A stretch of 64,000 nucleotides of DNA from DSFO01 sp041640715 (GCA_041640715.1 JBEPZU010000003.1:1-64000), one strand, 5' to 3'; positions 16,284 through 26,623 are shown, counted from the stretch's first letter. Numbers and translations: made by a program. Notes: a model not told the origin generated them from the sequence alone.

Positions 16284-17897
16284 ATGATGGAAACAAGCTT
16301 CAAGACAGAGGATAGGTTTTCTAAGATATCTATATCATTCGCCTTCCTAGTACTAGCCTTAGGAGGGCTTTTCGGTCTACTTCAGTTATTGACGAGGACT
16401 CCTTATTCACCGCTACAATTAGAACCAGCTACTTATTACTTAAGCGTAACTGCTCACGGTGTGTTGTTGGCTATCGTATGGACAGCGTTCTTCATAATGG
16501 GCTTAGCAGCGTTCGTGATAACAAGGGAGCTAGGACAGAAAATTAACAGCGTATTACTTAACGTAGCTTTAATTTTAACATTGGCAGGAACTTTGATGGC
16601 GGCAATTGCCATATTAAGCGGTACTTCTAATGTGCTCTATACGTTTTATCCTCCTCTTAAAGCTAATGCTTTCTTCTATTTAGGAGCAGCTATATTATTA
16701 ATCGGTACATGGATTTTCGCTGTAGCTATTTTCTTAGCGTTCTTTAACTGGAGGAAGAAGACAAAGGCTGCGATTCCATTAGCTACAATGGGAGTGCTTA
16801 CGACTCTCATTGTATGGCTAGAGGCAACACCTGGATTGGCAATCGAAGTCCTTAAAAACCTAATACCCATGGCTTTATTCGATACGCCTGTAGATGCTCT
16901 TGAATCCAGGACCTATTTCTGGTATTTCGGTCATGCTTTAGTCTACTTCTGGCTATTACCTGCTATAACTCTATGGTATTTCTTCTTGCCTAAGCTATTA
17001 AACACAACCATATATAGTGAAAAGGCGGCAAAAGCTGCTTTCATACTTTTCATACTTTTCTCCACACCTGTAGGATTACATCATCAATTCCAAGATCCTG
17101 GAGTTTCACCTCAGTATAAGTTCTTGCATACTGTATTGACCTACTTAGTGACAGTACCTAGTTTCATGACCGCGTTTAACTTGCTTGCTACAATGGAGAA
17201 GAGTTATAGAGAAAAAGGTGGAAAGTCTTTATTCGGATGGATTAAGCATCTACCATGGAAAGATGGTGTTTTTGTAGGAATAGCTGTTTCCATGATACTT
17301 TTTGCCTTCGGAGGAATTAGCGGGATAATAAACGCAGCATATACTATTAACGCAGTAGTTCATAATACTGTTTGGGTTGTAGGACACTTCCATCTAACTG
17401 TAGGTACAGCTGTTACTCTAACATTCATGGCCGCTAGTTATGTTATAATACCTGCTTTGTTTGGAAAAGCGATGGTATTTAAACGTTTTATCTTAGCACA
17501 GCCTTACCTTTGGTTAATAGGTATGCTTATTTTCTCTACTTCGTTCCACGTTGGAGGATTATTAGGAATTCCTAGAAGGACAGCAGATATTTTATACGGA
17601 GGTTCAGCTCCTTCTAGTTGGATACCGCTAGCACAAATAGCAGCGATAGGAGGTATTATATTGTTCATTTCAGGAGTGATATTCATCTTCAACTCAGGTT
17701 TCTCCTTGTTAAGAGGGCCAAGAGTCCAAATGGATGCAGGATCTTTATTTGAAAACAAGAACGAAGATCCTACCATTCTAGATAAACTCTCTATCTGGGT
17801 AGTTATCGCAATAGTTATAATCTTAGTGGCATACATCCTGCCGTTCATGGAGATTTATTCCAGAGGACTTTCGCCAGCCCCTCCAACGTTGCCTTAA
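16284..17897 (+). CDS. coxA: Heme-copper oxidase subunit I, ba3/B-type
   Basis: A 537-residue protein with about 13 helices. The low-spin heme ligand is His58 (VTAHGVL). The CuB ligand and crosslinked tyrosine are in GHALVYFW (His217, Tyr221). The other CuB ligands are His266-His267 (LHHQFQDP), and the heme ligands His368 and His370 lie in VGHFHL. The segment GTSNVLYTFYPPLKANAFFY closely follows the Thermus ba3 pattern. As in other B-type enzymes the D-channel motif is absent. It reduces oxygen and pumps protons. The GGTGA before ATGATG makes either methionine usable. Confidence 0.95.
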   Translation: MMETSFKTEDRFSKISISFAFLVLALGGLFGLLQLLTRTPYSPLQLEPATYYLSVTAHGVLLAIVWTAFFIMGLAAFVITRELGQKINSVLLNVALILTLAGTLMAAIAILSGTSNVLYTFYPPLKANAFFYLGAAILLIGTWIFAVAIFLAFFNWRKKTKAAIPLATMGVLTTLIVWLEATPGLAIEVLKNLIPMALFDTPVDALESRTYFWYFGHALVYFWLLPAITLWYFFLPKLLNTTIYSEKAAKAAFILFILFSTPVGLHHQFQDPGVSPQYKFLHTVLTYLVTVPSFMTAFNLLATMEKSYREKGGKSLFGWIKHLPWKDGVFVGIAVSMILFAFGGISGIINAAYTINAVVHNTVWVVGHFHLTVGTAVTLTFMAASYVIIPALFGKAMVFKRFILAQPYLWLIGMLIFSTSFHVGGLLGIPRRTADILYGGSAPSSWIPLAQIAAIGGIILFISGVIFIFNSGFSLLRGPRVQMDAGSLFENKNEDPTILDKLSIWVVIAIVIILVAYILPFMEIYSRGLSPAPPTLP

Positions 17898-17940
17898 ATT
17901 AATTATATTTTTTATCTTTATTTTTGTTTATATTTTTGTT
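17898..17940 (+). terminator. T-rich terminator between convergent genes
   Basis: Right after the subunit I stop there are several T runs (ATATTTTTTATC, TTTATTTTTG, TATTTTTG). They fit archaeal intrinsic termination, which needs T tracts but no hairpin. The run also covers the 3' end of the convergent membrane-protein gene. Confidence 0.5.
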
Positions 17941-19193
17941 TTTATTTCTCTAAAAAAATAAATCATTAAAATAGTATTAAGACTTCCACTTATCGTCATA
18001 AGAGTATATCTTATAAATCTAAAAGGCTCATTTGTAGTCAATTCTATATCTTTAGCATAGAAGCTTGCATCTATAGGTGCTAAAAATCGAATAAAAAACG
18101 GATTGTTAATAGCTATAAAAATGAAAGTATTAATAATTATAGCTATAAATATATTTTTTAATTTATTATCTTGATAAATGTTTGCAAAATAAATTATAGA
18201 TAAAAATAAAAAATATAAAATATATTGTTCATTAATTGTTTGTCTAAATATTAAGAAAATTATAGTAGTAATAAAAAAGGATCCTAAAATTTCCTTAAAT
18301 TCTTTTGCATTATTCTTATGACGGAAATAAATAAAAGGAGTAGCTAGCGTAACAGGTATCCAAATATATGGTATGAATAAGGTGAAAACATAATATAAAG
18401 AAGAAAATAAAGAAGAATTTAAATAAAGTAAATAGTTTAATATCATGAATATATTGAACTGACCGAAAATTTTCTTGGCAAAAACATCTTCGACTGCGAG
18501 CAAAAGCTTCGTATATTGTTCGTTTAGATTAAGCATTGTCAATGATAGGAGAGGTAAGATTACGCCTAGGAAAAAGAAAACTGAAGCAAATTTCAAAAGA
18601 GATTTCCTGTTTTTCAGGAATAATGCAAAGTAAATGGGAATGTAGATGAAAGGAAGGCCTATTATCAAGAAGGCTAAAGTTATATAAACAAAGCTCATTT
18701 TAGATTCGAATTCTAACAAAGCTAGTAGGATGAAAGTTATGGCTAAGTTGTGGGGTATTCCCCAAATACTTGAGAATATTATAGGTATTGGATTGAATAA
18801 CCAAAGCAATGCGGGTTTTACATCTTCATTCTTAAAGTACTTTGATCCTATTTTGTAGATCAGGTATCCATTGGCTACGTCTCCTATTATCATGGGTTGC
18901 TTGAGCATGAAGTAATAAAGGAAAGGCAAATCAATGCCTAATAATTTGTAAAGCGAATATGCTAAAGCTGAGAAATAAGCATAAAGAGGAGGATAAGCGA
19001 TTCCTACAACTCCTTCATGCCAAAAGCTAACATCCGGATAAGCATTGATGAACTCATAAGGCCAATTTCCTTTAGCAATATGTTCACCAATTCTAACGAA
19101 AAGCTCGAAATCATAAGGATGTCCTGTCCAAAACGAGAATGCTTCTCTCAATAAAAGGGATAAAACTAGGGCTCTTTTGATGTCAAATTTCAT
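17928..19193 (-). CDS. Polytopic membrane protein, GT-C glycosyltransferase-like
   Basis: A 421-residue protein with about ten helices. The first lumenal loop has FWTGHPYDFELFVRIGEH and later GIAYPPLYAY. The acidic pair followed by YPPLYAY is the usual arrangement in dolichyl-phosphate-sugar-dependent GT-C enzymes such as mannosyltransferases. WNP-like LFNPIPIIF is also typical. It would act at the outer membrane face in glycan assembly. The C-terminal half is Ile/Phe/Lys-rich and AT-rich compared with the N-terminal half. Donor and acceptor are unknown. Confidence 0.6.
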   Translation of the reverse strand: MKFDIKRALVLSLLLREAFSFWTGHPYDFELFVRIGEHIAKGNWPYEFINAYPDVSFWHEGVVGIAYPPLYAYFSALAYSLYKLLGIDLPFLYYFMLKQPMIIGDVANGYLIYKIGSKYFKNEDVKPALLWLFNPIPIIFSSIWGIPHNLAITFILLALLEFESKMSFVYITLAFLIIGLPFIYIPIYFALFLKNRKSLLKFASVFFFLGVILPLLSLTMLNLNEQYTKLLLAVEDVFAKKIFGQFNIFMILNYLLYLNSSLFSSLYYVFTLFIPYIWIPVTLATPFIYFRHKNNAKEFKEILGSFFITTIIFLIFRQTINEQYILYFLFLSIIYFANIYQDNKLKNIFIAIIINTFIFIAINNPFFIRFLAPIDASFYAKDIELTTNEPFRFIRYTLMTISGSLNTILMIYFFREIKTKI

Positions 19194-19209
19194 CTTTTGA
19201 AATTCAGAT

Positions 19210-20838
19210 CTAGTTTTCTACTACGTTTATGAATTCCCTTCTCTTTACGTCGAAGAGTCCTTTATCACTTATCTTCAGCTCTGGTATAACTAATAGACTC
19301 ATGAAGGAAAGCGTTATGTATGGGTTCTTAAGAACACAACCTAGATTATATAGCTCTTCGTTGATCTTCACTAATTTCTCGGCAACTTGCTTAGGTTCCT
19401 CAGGGCTCATCAAACCAGCTATGTTCAATCTAAGCAAATCTTCTCTTTCCTTAGAAGCTAGAGAAAGTCCTCCACCGTTTTCTATTAACATGTTGACTGC
19501 TTTGCATAGCAATTTATCATCGCTCCCAACTGCTATTATGTTATGGGAATCATGGGCTATGCTAGCTGCAATCGCGCAATCTTTGAAGCCGAATCCTTTA
19601 ACAAAACCTGTGCTTATGTTTCCATGACCGTATCTCTCCACGACGGTTATCTTCAAGATATCTTTAGATGTATCTGTTTTCACCTCATCATCTATAACTC
19701 TCATTTCCTCAATCAAGTGTTTAGTTATTATTTGATCTTCCACAACACCTATTACGTTGACCTTTGTGCTTTTTCCCTTTGCTCTTATCTTTAGCTTATC
19801 TTCGGTGAGCAAATTCGCTCTCATCGTATTCCCAGTCACTTTGGGCTCTACTTTGAAAAGAGCTATTCCTTTTTCTGCTACTAATTTACCATCTACGAAT
19901 ACTTTTTCTATCTTCAAACTTCGAAGGTCATCAACGATCAGAAAATCTGCAGGATCGCCTTCTCTGAGCAATCCAACAGGTAGTCCATAATGAAGAACTG
20001 GATTCTTAGTAACGCTCTTCAATGCTTTCATCGGGTCTATTCCAAATTCCAAGACGGCCTTCCTTAGAATATAATCTAAATGCCCATTGATTAGGTCGTT
20101 GACTAAAACATCATCACCTACTAAAAAGCACTCAAATCCTTGATCTAGAAGTCTTATGAGTTCTTTCATGTTCTTAGCCGTGGACCCTTCTCTTATCATT
20201 ATCTTAATCCCTAGCTTAGCCTTTTCCAAGGCTTCTTCGTAATAAACAGATTCGTGATCTGTCTCTATCCCTGCTTCTACATATTTCCTAAGTTTTTCTC
20301 CTCTAAGCATAGGAGCATGGCCATCTATCCTTTTTCCTAGTTTCTTTGCGATCTCTATTTTAGCCATCACATAAGGATCTCTTTCTATGACAGCTTCGTA
20401 ATCCATCACTTCACCTAGAGCTACGATCCTCTCAAGTTTGAAGATTTCCTCGATCTCTTTGACTCCTAGAGTTGCACCATTAGTTTCATAAACCGTAGCT
20501 GGTACACAAGAAGGTGCTGTGAAGAAAATTTTCATGGGAACTTGCTTGGAATCTTCTATCATGTACTTTATTCCCTCTATTCCTAGGACGTTGGCTATTT
20601 CATGGGGATCGGAAACAGTAGCTATAGTACCATGGGGAAGCACTACTTCAGCGAACCTGCTAGGACATAAAAGGCTGCTCTCTATGTGAATATGAGCATC
20701 AACGAATCCTGGAATGATGTATCTTTCAAAAATTTTATCAAATTTTTTTATTTTAATGATCCTTCCTTCTTTTATTTCCAGCGAACCAGAATATATTTTA
20801 TCTTCGAATAAATCTACGATATTACCCTCTATTTCCAT
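19210..20838 (-). CDS. ade: Adenine deaminase
   Basis: A 542-residue amidohydrolase. It contains the metal motif VDAHIHIESS, the following PHGTIATVSDPHEIANV, GHAPML in the middle, and the extra C-terminal domain of adenine deaminases with GHGNISTGFVKGFG and AIAASIAHDSHNIIAVG. It converts adenine to hypoxanthine for purine salvage. Length and domain order are normal. It reads toward the GT-C-like gene's start with a 16-bp spacer, so cotranscription is possible though functionally unrelated. Confidence 0.95.
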   Translation of the reverse strand: MEIEGNIVDLFEDKIYSGSLEIKEGRIIKIKKFDKIFERYIIPGFVDAHIHIESSLLCPSRFAEVVLPHGTIATVSDPHEIANVLGIEGIKYMIEDSKQVPMKIFFTAPSCVPATVYETNGATLGVKEIEEIFKLERIVALGEVMDYEAVIERDPYVMAKIEIAKKLGKRIDGHAPMLRGEKLRKYVEAGIETDHESVYYEEALEKAKLGIKIMIREGSTAKNMKELIRLLDQGFECFLVGDDVLVNDLINGHLDYILRKAVLEFGIDPMKALKSVTKNPVLHYGLPVGLLREGDPADFLIVDDLRSLKIEKVFVDGKLVAEKGIALFKVEPKVTGNTMRANLLTEDKLKIRAKGKSTKVNVIGVVEDQIITKHLIEEMRVIDDEVKTDTSKDILKITVVERYGHGNISTGFVKGFGFKDCAIAASIAHDSHNIIAVGSDDKLLCKAVNMLIENGGGLSLASKEREDLLRLNIAGLMSPEEPKQVAEKLVKINEELYNLGCVLKNPYITLSFMSLLVIPELKISDKGLFDVKRREFINVVEN

Positions 20839-21016
20839 AATCTTAAAACTAGCAACCTTCTTAAATATCCTAACTTAAAGTAATTACGAAAATTCATGGA
20901 TGGAGATTTTCATGTCTCAAACTTCTTATACATTAACTTTATTTATTTAATCAATTTTAACTTATTAGATAATTTATCTTTTAAAATTTTTCTTTAATTT
21001 AGAAAGTCAATGATTG

Positions 21017-22309
21017 TTATTGTCTATTCAAAAATACGGCCTTATTATTTCTCAAAAAATATTCTTCAGATAAGAGCACTTTGTCCCCGATTATCAACGC
21101 TTCCTTAGGTAAACTCCTTGAGTTGTATCTAGAAGCCATAGAATAACCATAAGCACCAGCGTTATGTATAGCTAATATATCTCCTTCTCTAGGCACTTTC
21201 ATCTTCCTTTTCAAAGCGAATATATCACCAGTTTCACATAGATTCCCTACTATTGTCACCTCAGCATCTCCTTCGCTATAAGGATCGTTGCAATTTATAA
21301 TTTCATGATAGGCATTGTAGAGCAAGGGTCTTATCAAATGATTAAAACCGCTATTCACCCCTACTATGACTTCACCATACCTGATCTTGACGTCTGTTAC
21401 CTCAACTAACAATAGTCCAGCGTCTGCTACTATGTATCTTCCAGGTTCAAAGGAGAGGGCTTCTATTTCTATTTTGCTCTCTTCTACTATTCGGCATAGT
21501 TTCTCAGAATAATAATCCAATGGAAAATCGTCCTGTTCCTTCTTATACCTTACTCCAGGTCCTCCTCCAAAATCTAAGAATTCGATTTCATGTCCTATCT
21601 CTTTAACTTCAAAGGCCTTCTTGATCAATATTCTAGCAGTTTCCAAGAATTCATCAACTTCTTCCTTTGCTCTCCAATTGGAACCAACATGTTCATGCAA
21701 CCCTTTAACTTTGAATCCATTTTCTTTAGCGAATCTCGCCACATCTTTGATTTCGTTTTCAGGTATGGAGAACTTGATAGGTATACCCTCATGTTCCTTA
21801 CCTGCTGTAATAGTATGCCAGCTTTGACCTAGACCGCGAATTCCTGGATCTATCCTTATAGATATCTCGTTCTTCATGTTCAATTTCTGCATTTTTTTAA
21901 GGACAGATATCGAATCCACGTTTATCCTTATCCTGTAATCAGCTATCCTTAGTAGATCCTGGTGACTTAAGCTAGAGCCTGTGAACAATATCTTTTCTTC
22001 TTCAAATCCTGTATTAATAGCAAGTTTGACTTCCTCAGGCGAGACCGCATCTATCCAAGATCCTTCTTCTTTTAGAAGATTTAGGATATTTGGATTTGAA
22101 TTTGCCTTCATTGCATAATGAATCCTTACTTGTTTGTCTGTATTTTTCTTTAAGACATCATAAAATCTTCTATAATTTTCCAAGATCCTTTTCCCGTTAT
22201 ATACATAAAGAGGTGTTCCGAATTTACCAGCAAGTTCTATCGCTGAATAACCTGCTATGCATAATTCTCCGTTTTTAACTTCAAGATGTCCTTTTATTTC
22301 CCACCACAT
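21017..22309 (-). CDS. lysA: Diaminopimelate decarboxylase
   Basis: A 430-residue fold-III PLP enzyme. The PLP lysine is in YAMKAN, the phosphate loop is in FGGGPGVRY, EPGRYIV and NLCETGDIF bind cofactor and substrate, and GAYGYSMASRYNSR is the C-terminal active-site strand. It decarboxylates meso-diaminopimelate to lysine, the last step of the pathway encoded just upstream. It overlaps dapF by about 29 bp and is the last gene of the seven-gene lysine operon. HEHVGSN replaces the more common HxHIGS, a conservative change. Confidence 0.96.
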   Translation of the reverse strand: MWWEIKGHLEVKNGELCIAGYSAIELAGKFGTPLYVYNGKRILENYRRFYDVLKKNTDKQVRIHYAMKANSNPNILNLLKEEGSWIDAVSPEEVKLAINTGFEEEKILFTGSSLSHQDLLRIADYRIRINVDSISVLKKMQKLNMKNEISIRIDPGIRGLGQSWHTITAGKEHEGIPIKFSIPENEIKDVARFAKENGFKVKGLHEHVGSNWRAKEEVDEFLETARILIKKAFEVKEIGHEIEFLDFGGGPGVRYKKEQDDFPLDYYSEKLCRIVEESKIEIEALSFEPGRYIVADAGLLLVEVTDVKIRYGEVIVGVNSGFNHLIRPLLYNAYHEIINCNDPYSEGDAEVTIVGNLCETGDIFALKRKMKVPREGDILAIHNAGAYGYSMASRYNSRSLPKEALIIGDKVLLSEEYFLRNNKAVFLNRQ

Positions 22310-23099
22310 AGGCTTCCCCTCTTAGGATATACGCTACAGGTCCTTTCATGAATACTGTGTCATCATCATTAATCCTTATGAACAGACTTCCTCCTGGAAG
22401 TTTGACTTCCACTTCATTTGAGCAAAAACCTAGCTTATAGGCTACGAAAGAAGTGGCGCATGCTCCTGAGCCGCACGCTAAGGTTATCCCAACTCCTCTT
22501 TCCCAAACATTCAAGGAGATTTTACCCTTGTTTTCTATTAAAGCGAATTCTACGTTAGTTCTATTAGGGAATTCTTCATGTTTTTCTATCAAACCTCCAT
22601 ATTCTCTCAGAAGCTTCTTCGCTTTTTCTTCATCTTCGAAGAAAACTATGAAATGCGGATTGCCTATGTTAGCGAAAATCCCTGAGAATTTCGCATCTTT
22701 AACCTTGATTTCCTTATTCTCTATAATCTCGGCCTTACCCATGTTGACTCCTATCAGATCGTTTTCTATGAATACCTTTACCTTCTTAGCATTAGGCCCA
22801 ACTTCTATTTCTTCTATTTCGCCTATCAAAGATTTATCGAATAAATACTTCGCTATCATCCTTATTCCGTTACCGCACATTTCTGCTTCGCTACCATCAG
22901 GATTGAATATCCTCATCCTGAACCTTGTATCCTTGCCTTTGTTTATTACCAAAAGTCCATCCGAGCCTATTCCAAAGTTCTTGTCAGATAATCTAATTGC
23001 TAAGTCACTATAAACTGAGTTCAGTTCAGAATCTAGATCCTCGATTATTATGTAACTATTGCCCAAAGCGTGCATTTTGGTTATTTTTAGCTTCATCAT
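22281..23099 (-). CDS. dapF: Diaminopimelate epimerase
   Basis: A 272-residue protein with two mirror-image halves. The catalytic cysteines are in AEMCGNGIRM and LACGSGACAT. KMHALGNSY at the start and NRTNVEFALIE in the second half are conserved family segments. It converts LL- to meso-diaminopimelate without cofactor. It starts at ATGATG overlapping the dapL stop, and overlaps lysA at the other end. Either methionine is possible as the start. Confidence 0.96.
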   Translation of the reverse strand: MMKLKITKMHALGNSYIIIEDLDSELNSVYSDLAIRLSDKNFGIGSDGLLVINKGKDTRFRMRIFNPDGSEAEMCGNGIRMIAKYLFDKSLIGEIEEIEVGPNAKKVKVFIENDLIGVNMGKAEIIENKEIKVKDAKFSGIFANIGNPHFIVFFEDEEKAKKLLREYGGLIEKHEEFPNRTNVEFALIENKGKISLNVWERGVGITLACGSGACATSFVAYKLGFCSNEVEVKLPGGSLFIRINDDDTVFMKGPVAYILRGEAYVVGNKRTS

Positions 23100-24271
23100 A
23101 GGTTTTCCTCTATTATTTGGGAGGCCAAAGATATTTCCTCATCGCTAGCTGTTAAAGAGAATCTGATGAACTCATCAGCTTCATCCTTTCCTTCTTTTAA
23201 CACTAAATATTTACCAGGTGTTGCGTTAATCCCTCTTTTTCTTTGTTCATCTATTTCGAGCAATCTCTTCGCGAAAGATACCGAATCTTGACCTATTTTA
23301 GTCCAAACGTATATCGAGGAAAGAGAATATGTTTTGAATCCTTTCTTCTTCAAAACTTTGGTCAAGATTCTCCTCCTTCTGTTATAGATACTTCTATTCT
23401 CTTCTACATGATTCTCATCGAGCAAGGCATGAACAGCTGCTTCTTGTATGGGATTCGCGATGCCTGAATCCATTTGTGTCTTTAACGCTGCGAAATATCT
23501 GATGAGATTTTCACCGCCTACTACGAAGCCTATCCTCAAACCAGTAGTACCGCTTCTCTTAGATAATGAATGAAAGGCTACGACGTTATCCCATGACTTA
23601 GAAGCCTCCAATATCGAAGAAGGCCTTTCTTCATCATATATTTCTATGTAAGCTTCATCTGAAGCGATTATCACATCATGATCACTAGCTAGGTCTATAA
23701 GTTTAGAATAGAATTCCTTCTTAGCTATAACAGTGGTAGGGTTGTTTGGGTAATTAATCCACATTAACTTTGGTTTGAATTTGTTGAATAATTCTTCTAT
23801 ATTTTCCAGCTCAGGCAAAAAGCCATTCTTTTCTTTCAAATCATAATAGATTGGCTTACCTCCTGCAAACATCACGCCTGCTTTATAAGGCGGGTATCCT
23901 ATAGAAGGCACTAATGCATAATCTCCTGGGTTTAGAAAAGCCATTGGGAAGTGAAATATCGCCTCCTTAGAACCGTTTGTGATGACTACTTGGTCGTCAG
24001 CATTTATTTCCAATCCAAACCTCTTTTTAAACCATTCACTCACCGCATTTCTGAGCTCTTTTATTCCTAGATACGGAGGGTATCCTGTATTCTTATATTT
24101 TTCAGCACCTATCTTTAATCCTTCTACAGCTCCTTCATACAAATTTTTAGGATCTCCTACGCCTAGATCTATTACTCTAAATCCCTTCTTTACTGCATCG
24201 TTTTTCGCTTTGTCTACTTCTGCTAAGGAATAACTTAGGAAATTCTTTAAAACGTCGCTAGGTTCTATCAT
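23096..24271 (-). CDS. dapL: LL-diaminopimelate aminotransferase (DapL-type), class I PLP enzyme
   Basis: A 391-residue aminotransferase. LGVGDPKNLYEGAV and NTGYPPYLGIKELR are N-terminal substrate and cofactor segments. WINYPNNPTT has the PLP-contacting Asn, SDEAYIEIY has the Asp that contacts the PLP ring, and SLSKRSGTTGLRIGF has the Schiff-base lysine. The operon lacks dapD and dapE, so the direct tetrahydrodipicolinate-to-LL-diaminopimelate route is the simplest reading. A succinyl- or acetyl-diaminopimelate aminotransferase cannot be excluded from sequence alone. It is coupled to asd and dapF by 4-bp overlaps. Confidence 0.85.
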   Translation of the reverse strand: MIEPSDVLKNFLSYSLAEVDKAKNDAVKKGFRVIDLGVGDPKNLYEGAVEGLKIGAEKYKNTGYPPYLGIKELRNAVSEWFKKRFGLEINADDQVVITNGSKEAIFHFPMAFLNPGDYALVPSIGYPPYKAGVMFAGGKPIYYDLKEKNGFLPELENIEELFNKFKPKLMWINYPNNPTTVIAKKEFYSKLIDLASDHDVIIASDEAYIEIYDEERPSSILEASKSWDNVVAFHSLSKRSGTTGLRIGFVVGGENLIRYFAALKTQMDSGIANPIQEAAVHALLDENHVEENRSIYNRRRRILTKVLKKKGFKTYSLSSIYVWTKIGQDSVSFAKRLLEIDEQRKRGINATPGKYLVLKEGKDEADEFIRFSLTASDEEISLASQIIEENL

Positions 24272-25314
24272 AGATAACCTTTAGCCTTGAGAAATTCTCC
24301 TATCAAAATAGCTCCACCAGCTCCTCCCCTTATAGTATTGTTTCCCAATAAGACGAATTTGTAATCCAAGATATTGCATTTCCTTATTCTACCGACCACA
24401 CTGGTCATACCATTTCCTATATCTCTATCTAGCTTTGGCTGCGGTCTATCTTCCTCGTTTCGTACAACTACTGGCTTGGCGTAAGAAGGTAGATTAAGCT
24501 TCCTTAGCGGATCGAAATCTTCTAAGCATCCTTTTAGTTCATCAATTTCAGGCTTTTCCTCAGTTTCTATTGAAACGACTTCCATATGTCCATCGCTTAC
24601 GAATACTCTATTACAGCTTGCACTCACTTTAATATCTGCCATCTTTATTCTATCTCCTTCTAGTTTACCTAAAATCTTCAAACTCTCCTTCTCTATCTTT
24701 TCTTCTTCTAAGGCTATGTAGGGTATTATGTTATCTACTATATCTAGAGAAGCTACGCCAGGATATCCTGCACCGCTAAGGGCCTGCATGGTAACCACCA
24801 TTACTCTTTTCAATTTGAACTTGTCATGAACAGGCTTTAATGCCAAGCATAAATGTGTTGTAGAACAATTAGGATGAGTTATAATGAACCCTTTAAACCC
24901 TCTTCTCTTCTTTTGGACTTCTATCAAAGCGAGACTATCAAGATTTATTTCAGGTATTAACAAGGGGACGTCTTCATCCAATCTGTGATTCCTAGCGTTA
25001 CTTATAACTATATAACCTTCTCTTGCGAATTCCTCTTCTATAGGTCCAGCTATGCTTGCATCTAATGCTGAAAAAACGATCTTGCAATTTAAGTTAGGAA
25101 CACATTCCTTGACTTTAATTTCCTCGATTTCTTTGGGCATTTCATAAGATAACTTCCACTTTCCTTTCACAGCTTCTTTATAGCTTTTACCTGCTGACTT
25201 CTCAGAAGCCGCTAGTTCAGTTATCTGGAACCAAGGATGATTGGATAATAATCTAATGTATCTTTGTCCTACTATTCCCGTGGCTCCTAAAATACCAACA
25301 GGTATCCTATCCAT
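24268..25314 (-). CDS. asd: Aspartate-semialdehyde dehydrogenase, archaeal/fungal type
   Basis: A 348-residue protein starting MDRIPVGILGATGIVGQRYI. The NADP loop is GATGIVGQ, the catalytic cysteine is in HPNCSTTHL, and SGHMEVV-like DGHMEVVSIE is the conserved histidine strand. It produces aspartate semialdehyde for lysine and, via other genes, threonine and methionine. A longer frame starts at 25377, but the ATG at 25314 matches the family N-terminus and overlaps the aspartokinase stop by only 8 bp. Confidence 0.95.
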   Translation of the reverse strand: MDRIPVGILGATGIVGQRYIRLLSNHPWFQITELAASEKSAGKSYKEAVKGKWKLSYEMPKEIEEIKVKECVPNLNCKIVFSALDASIAGPIEEEFAREGYIVISNARNHRLDEDVPLLIPEINLDSLALIEVQKKRRGFKGFIITHPNCSTTHLCLALKPVHDKFKLKRVMVVTMQALSGAGYPGVASLDIVDNIIPYIALEEEKIEKESLKILGKLEGDRIKMADIKVSASCNRVFVSDGHMEVVSIETEEKPEIDELKGCLEDFDPLRKLNLPSYAKPVVVRNEEDRPQPKLDRDIGNGMTSVVGRIRKCNILDYKFVLLGNNTIRGGAGGAILIGEFLKAKGYL

Positions 25315-26623
25315 TTTCAAAGAACTCCTTATGTAATTCTCTAACGCAATGTTCAGCAACTTTTTCTTCCAAGGCAAAACCTAGGCTTATTTCAGAAGCA
25401 CCTGCGGATATCATTTCAGCACTTATACCTTCTCTTTCTAATACATTGAAAGTCCTCTCGATCACTTTAGGATTCTTAGTTACACCTCGTCCTACTAAAG
25501 CTAAGGTAGCCCTAGAATCCAATATATCTACTTTAGCTATTTTGCTCAATTCTTCATAGAGTTCTTCCTTGTAAAATTTCTCTTCAATTGTCAAGGAGAC
25601 GTTTATCTCAGAAGTAGCTAGCATATCTACAGGTATTTGGAGTTCATTGAAAATTGTGAACACCTTATGCAAAAAACCATGGACCATGAACATCTTGGGC
25701 GATTGTATATTTATTACTTTCATCCTGCTTTTTTTGACAACGGATATTACTTCGCCATATCTATTCACCTCTTCTTTTATTAAGGTACCCTTGAATTTGA
25801 GGTTAAAAGTATTCAAAACCCTTACAGGTATCTCTTTGCTCTTCACGGGTATTATTGTTTTAGGGTGCAGAACTTTAGAGCCTAGGAAAGCAAGCTCGCT
25901 TGCCTCATCGTAATCAACTTCATCTAAGCTCCTAGCCTTTGGGCATAACTTAGGATCTGCAGTCATTATGCCATCCACATCTGTCCATATCTGGACTTCT
26001 TCTGCATTTACAGCCGAGCCTATTATCGTAGCAGTATAATCGCTTCCTCCTCTGCCTAGCGTAGTTATTTTACCCTTTTTATCTTTAGCTATAAAGCCTG
26101 TAACTATGGGCAAAACATCAACCTTAGAGAAGAAATTAGCTAGATTCGAATATGATTCTTCTAGGACTTCCGCGTTACCGAAGTTAGAATTGGTTATTAA
26201 ACCTATATCATAGCTGTTGAAAGCTTTGGCTTTTATTCCTCTATCATTGAAATAATTTGCTATTATCTTAGCGGAGAGCCTTTCCCCAAAGGACATCACC
26301 AAATCCAAGGTCTTAGCGTTTAGTTCTTTTAAGTAGGATATGCCTTTTAATACAATTTCAAGTTCCTCTAGTTCCTCTTTGATGATGTTTGGATTAAGAC
26401 CTAATTCTGAAATTACGCTTTCATGTCTTTCTCTTATGGATGAACTATTGTAATTTCCTGAAGAGGCTTCTAAGGCTAGTCTTATCAAAGAGTCTGTAAC
26501 ACCATTCAAGGCTGATACTACGATTATGAGTTTTTTGTGAAGTCTTTCCTTTACTATTTCAAAGAGCGTTTCTATTCTTTCTGCGCTACCTACCGAAGTT
26601 CCTCCAAATTTCATCACGATCAT
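25307..26623 (-). CDS. lysC: Aspartokinase
   Basis: A 438-residue kinase. The N-terminal amino-acid-kinase domain starts VMKFGGTSVGSAERI and has GRGGSDYTATIIGSA and WTDVDGIMTADP. Two ACT domains follow from about residue 290 (INIQSPKMFMVHGFLHKVF and LALVGRGVTKNP). The ACT domains imply feedback control, probably by lysine given the operon. No homoserine dehydrogenase domain is fused. It overlaps dapB (ATGA) and asd. Confidence 0.96.
   Translation of the reverse strand: MIVMKFGGTSVGSAERIETLFEIVKERLHKKLIIVVSALNGVTDSLIRLALEASSGNYNSSSIRERHESVISELGLNPNIIKEELEELEIVLKGISYLKELNAKTLDLVMSFGERLSAKIIANYFNDRGIKAKAFNSYDIGLITNSNFGNAEVLEESYSNLANFFSKVDVLPIVTGFIAKDKKGKITTLGRGGSDYTATIIGSAVNAEEVQIWTDVDGIMTADPKLCPKARSLDEVDYDEASELAFLGSKVLHPKTIIPVKSKEIPVRVLNTFNLKFKGTLIKEEVNRYGEVISVVKKSRMKVINIQSPKMFMVHGFLHKVFTIFNELQIPVDMLATSEINVSLTIEEKFYKEELYEELSKIAKVDILDSRATLALVGRGVTKNPKVIERTFNVLEREGISAEMISAGASEISLGFALEEKVAEHCVRELHKEFFENG

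Noticed and set aside
22453..23013. 186-codon plus-strand frame inside dapF
   Set aside because: Long, but it lies antisense to a conserved enzyme with all catalytic motifs and has low-complexity Ser/Leu/Pro composition typical of shadow frames.
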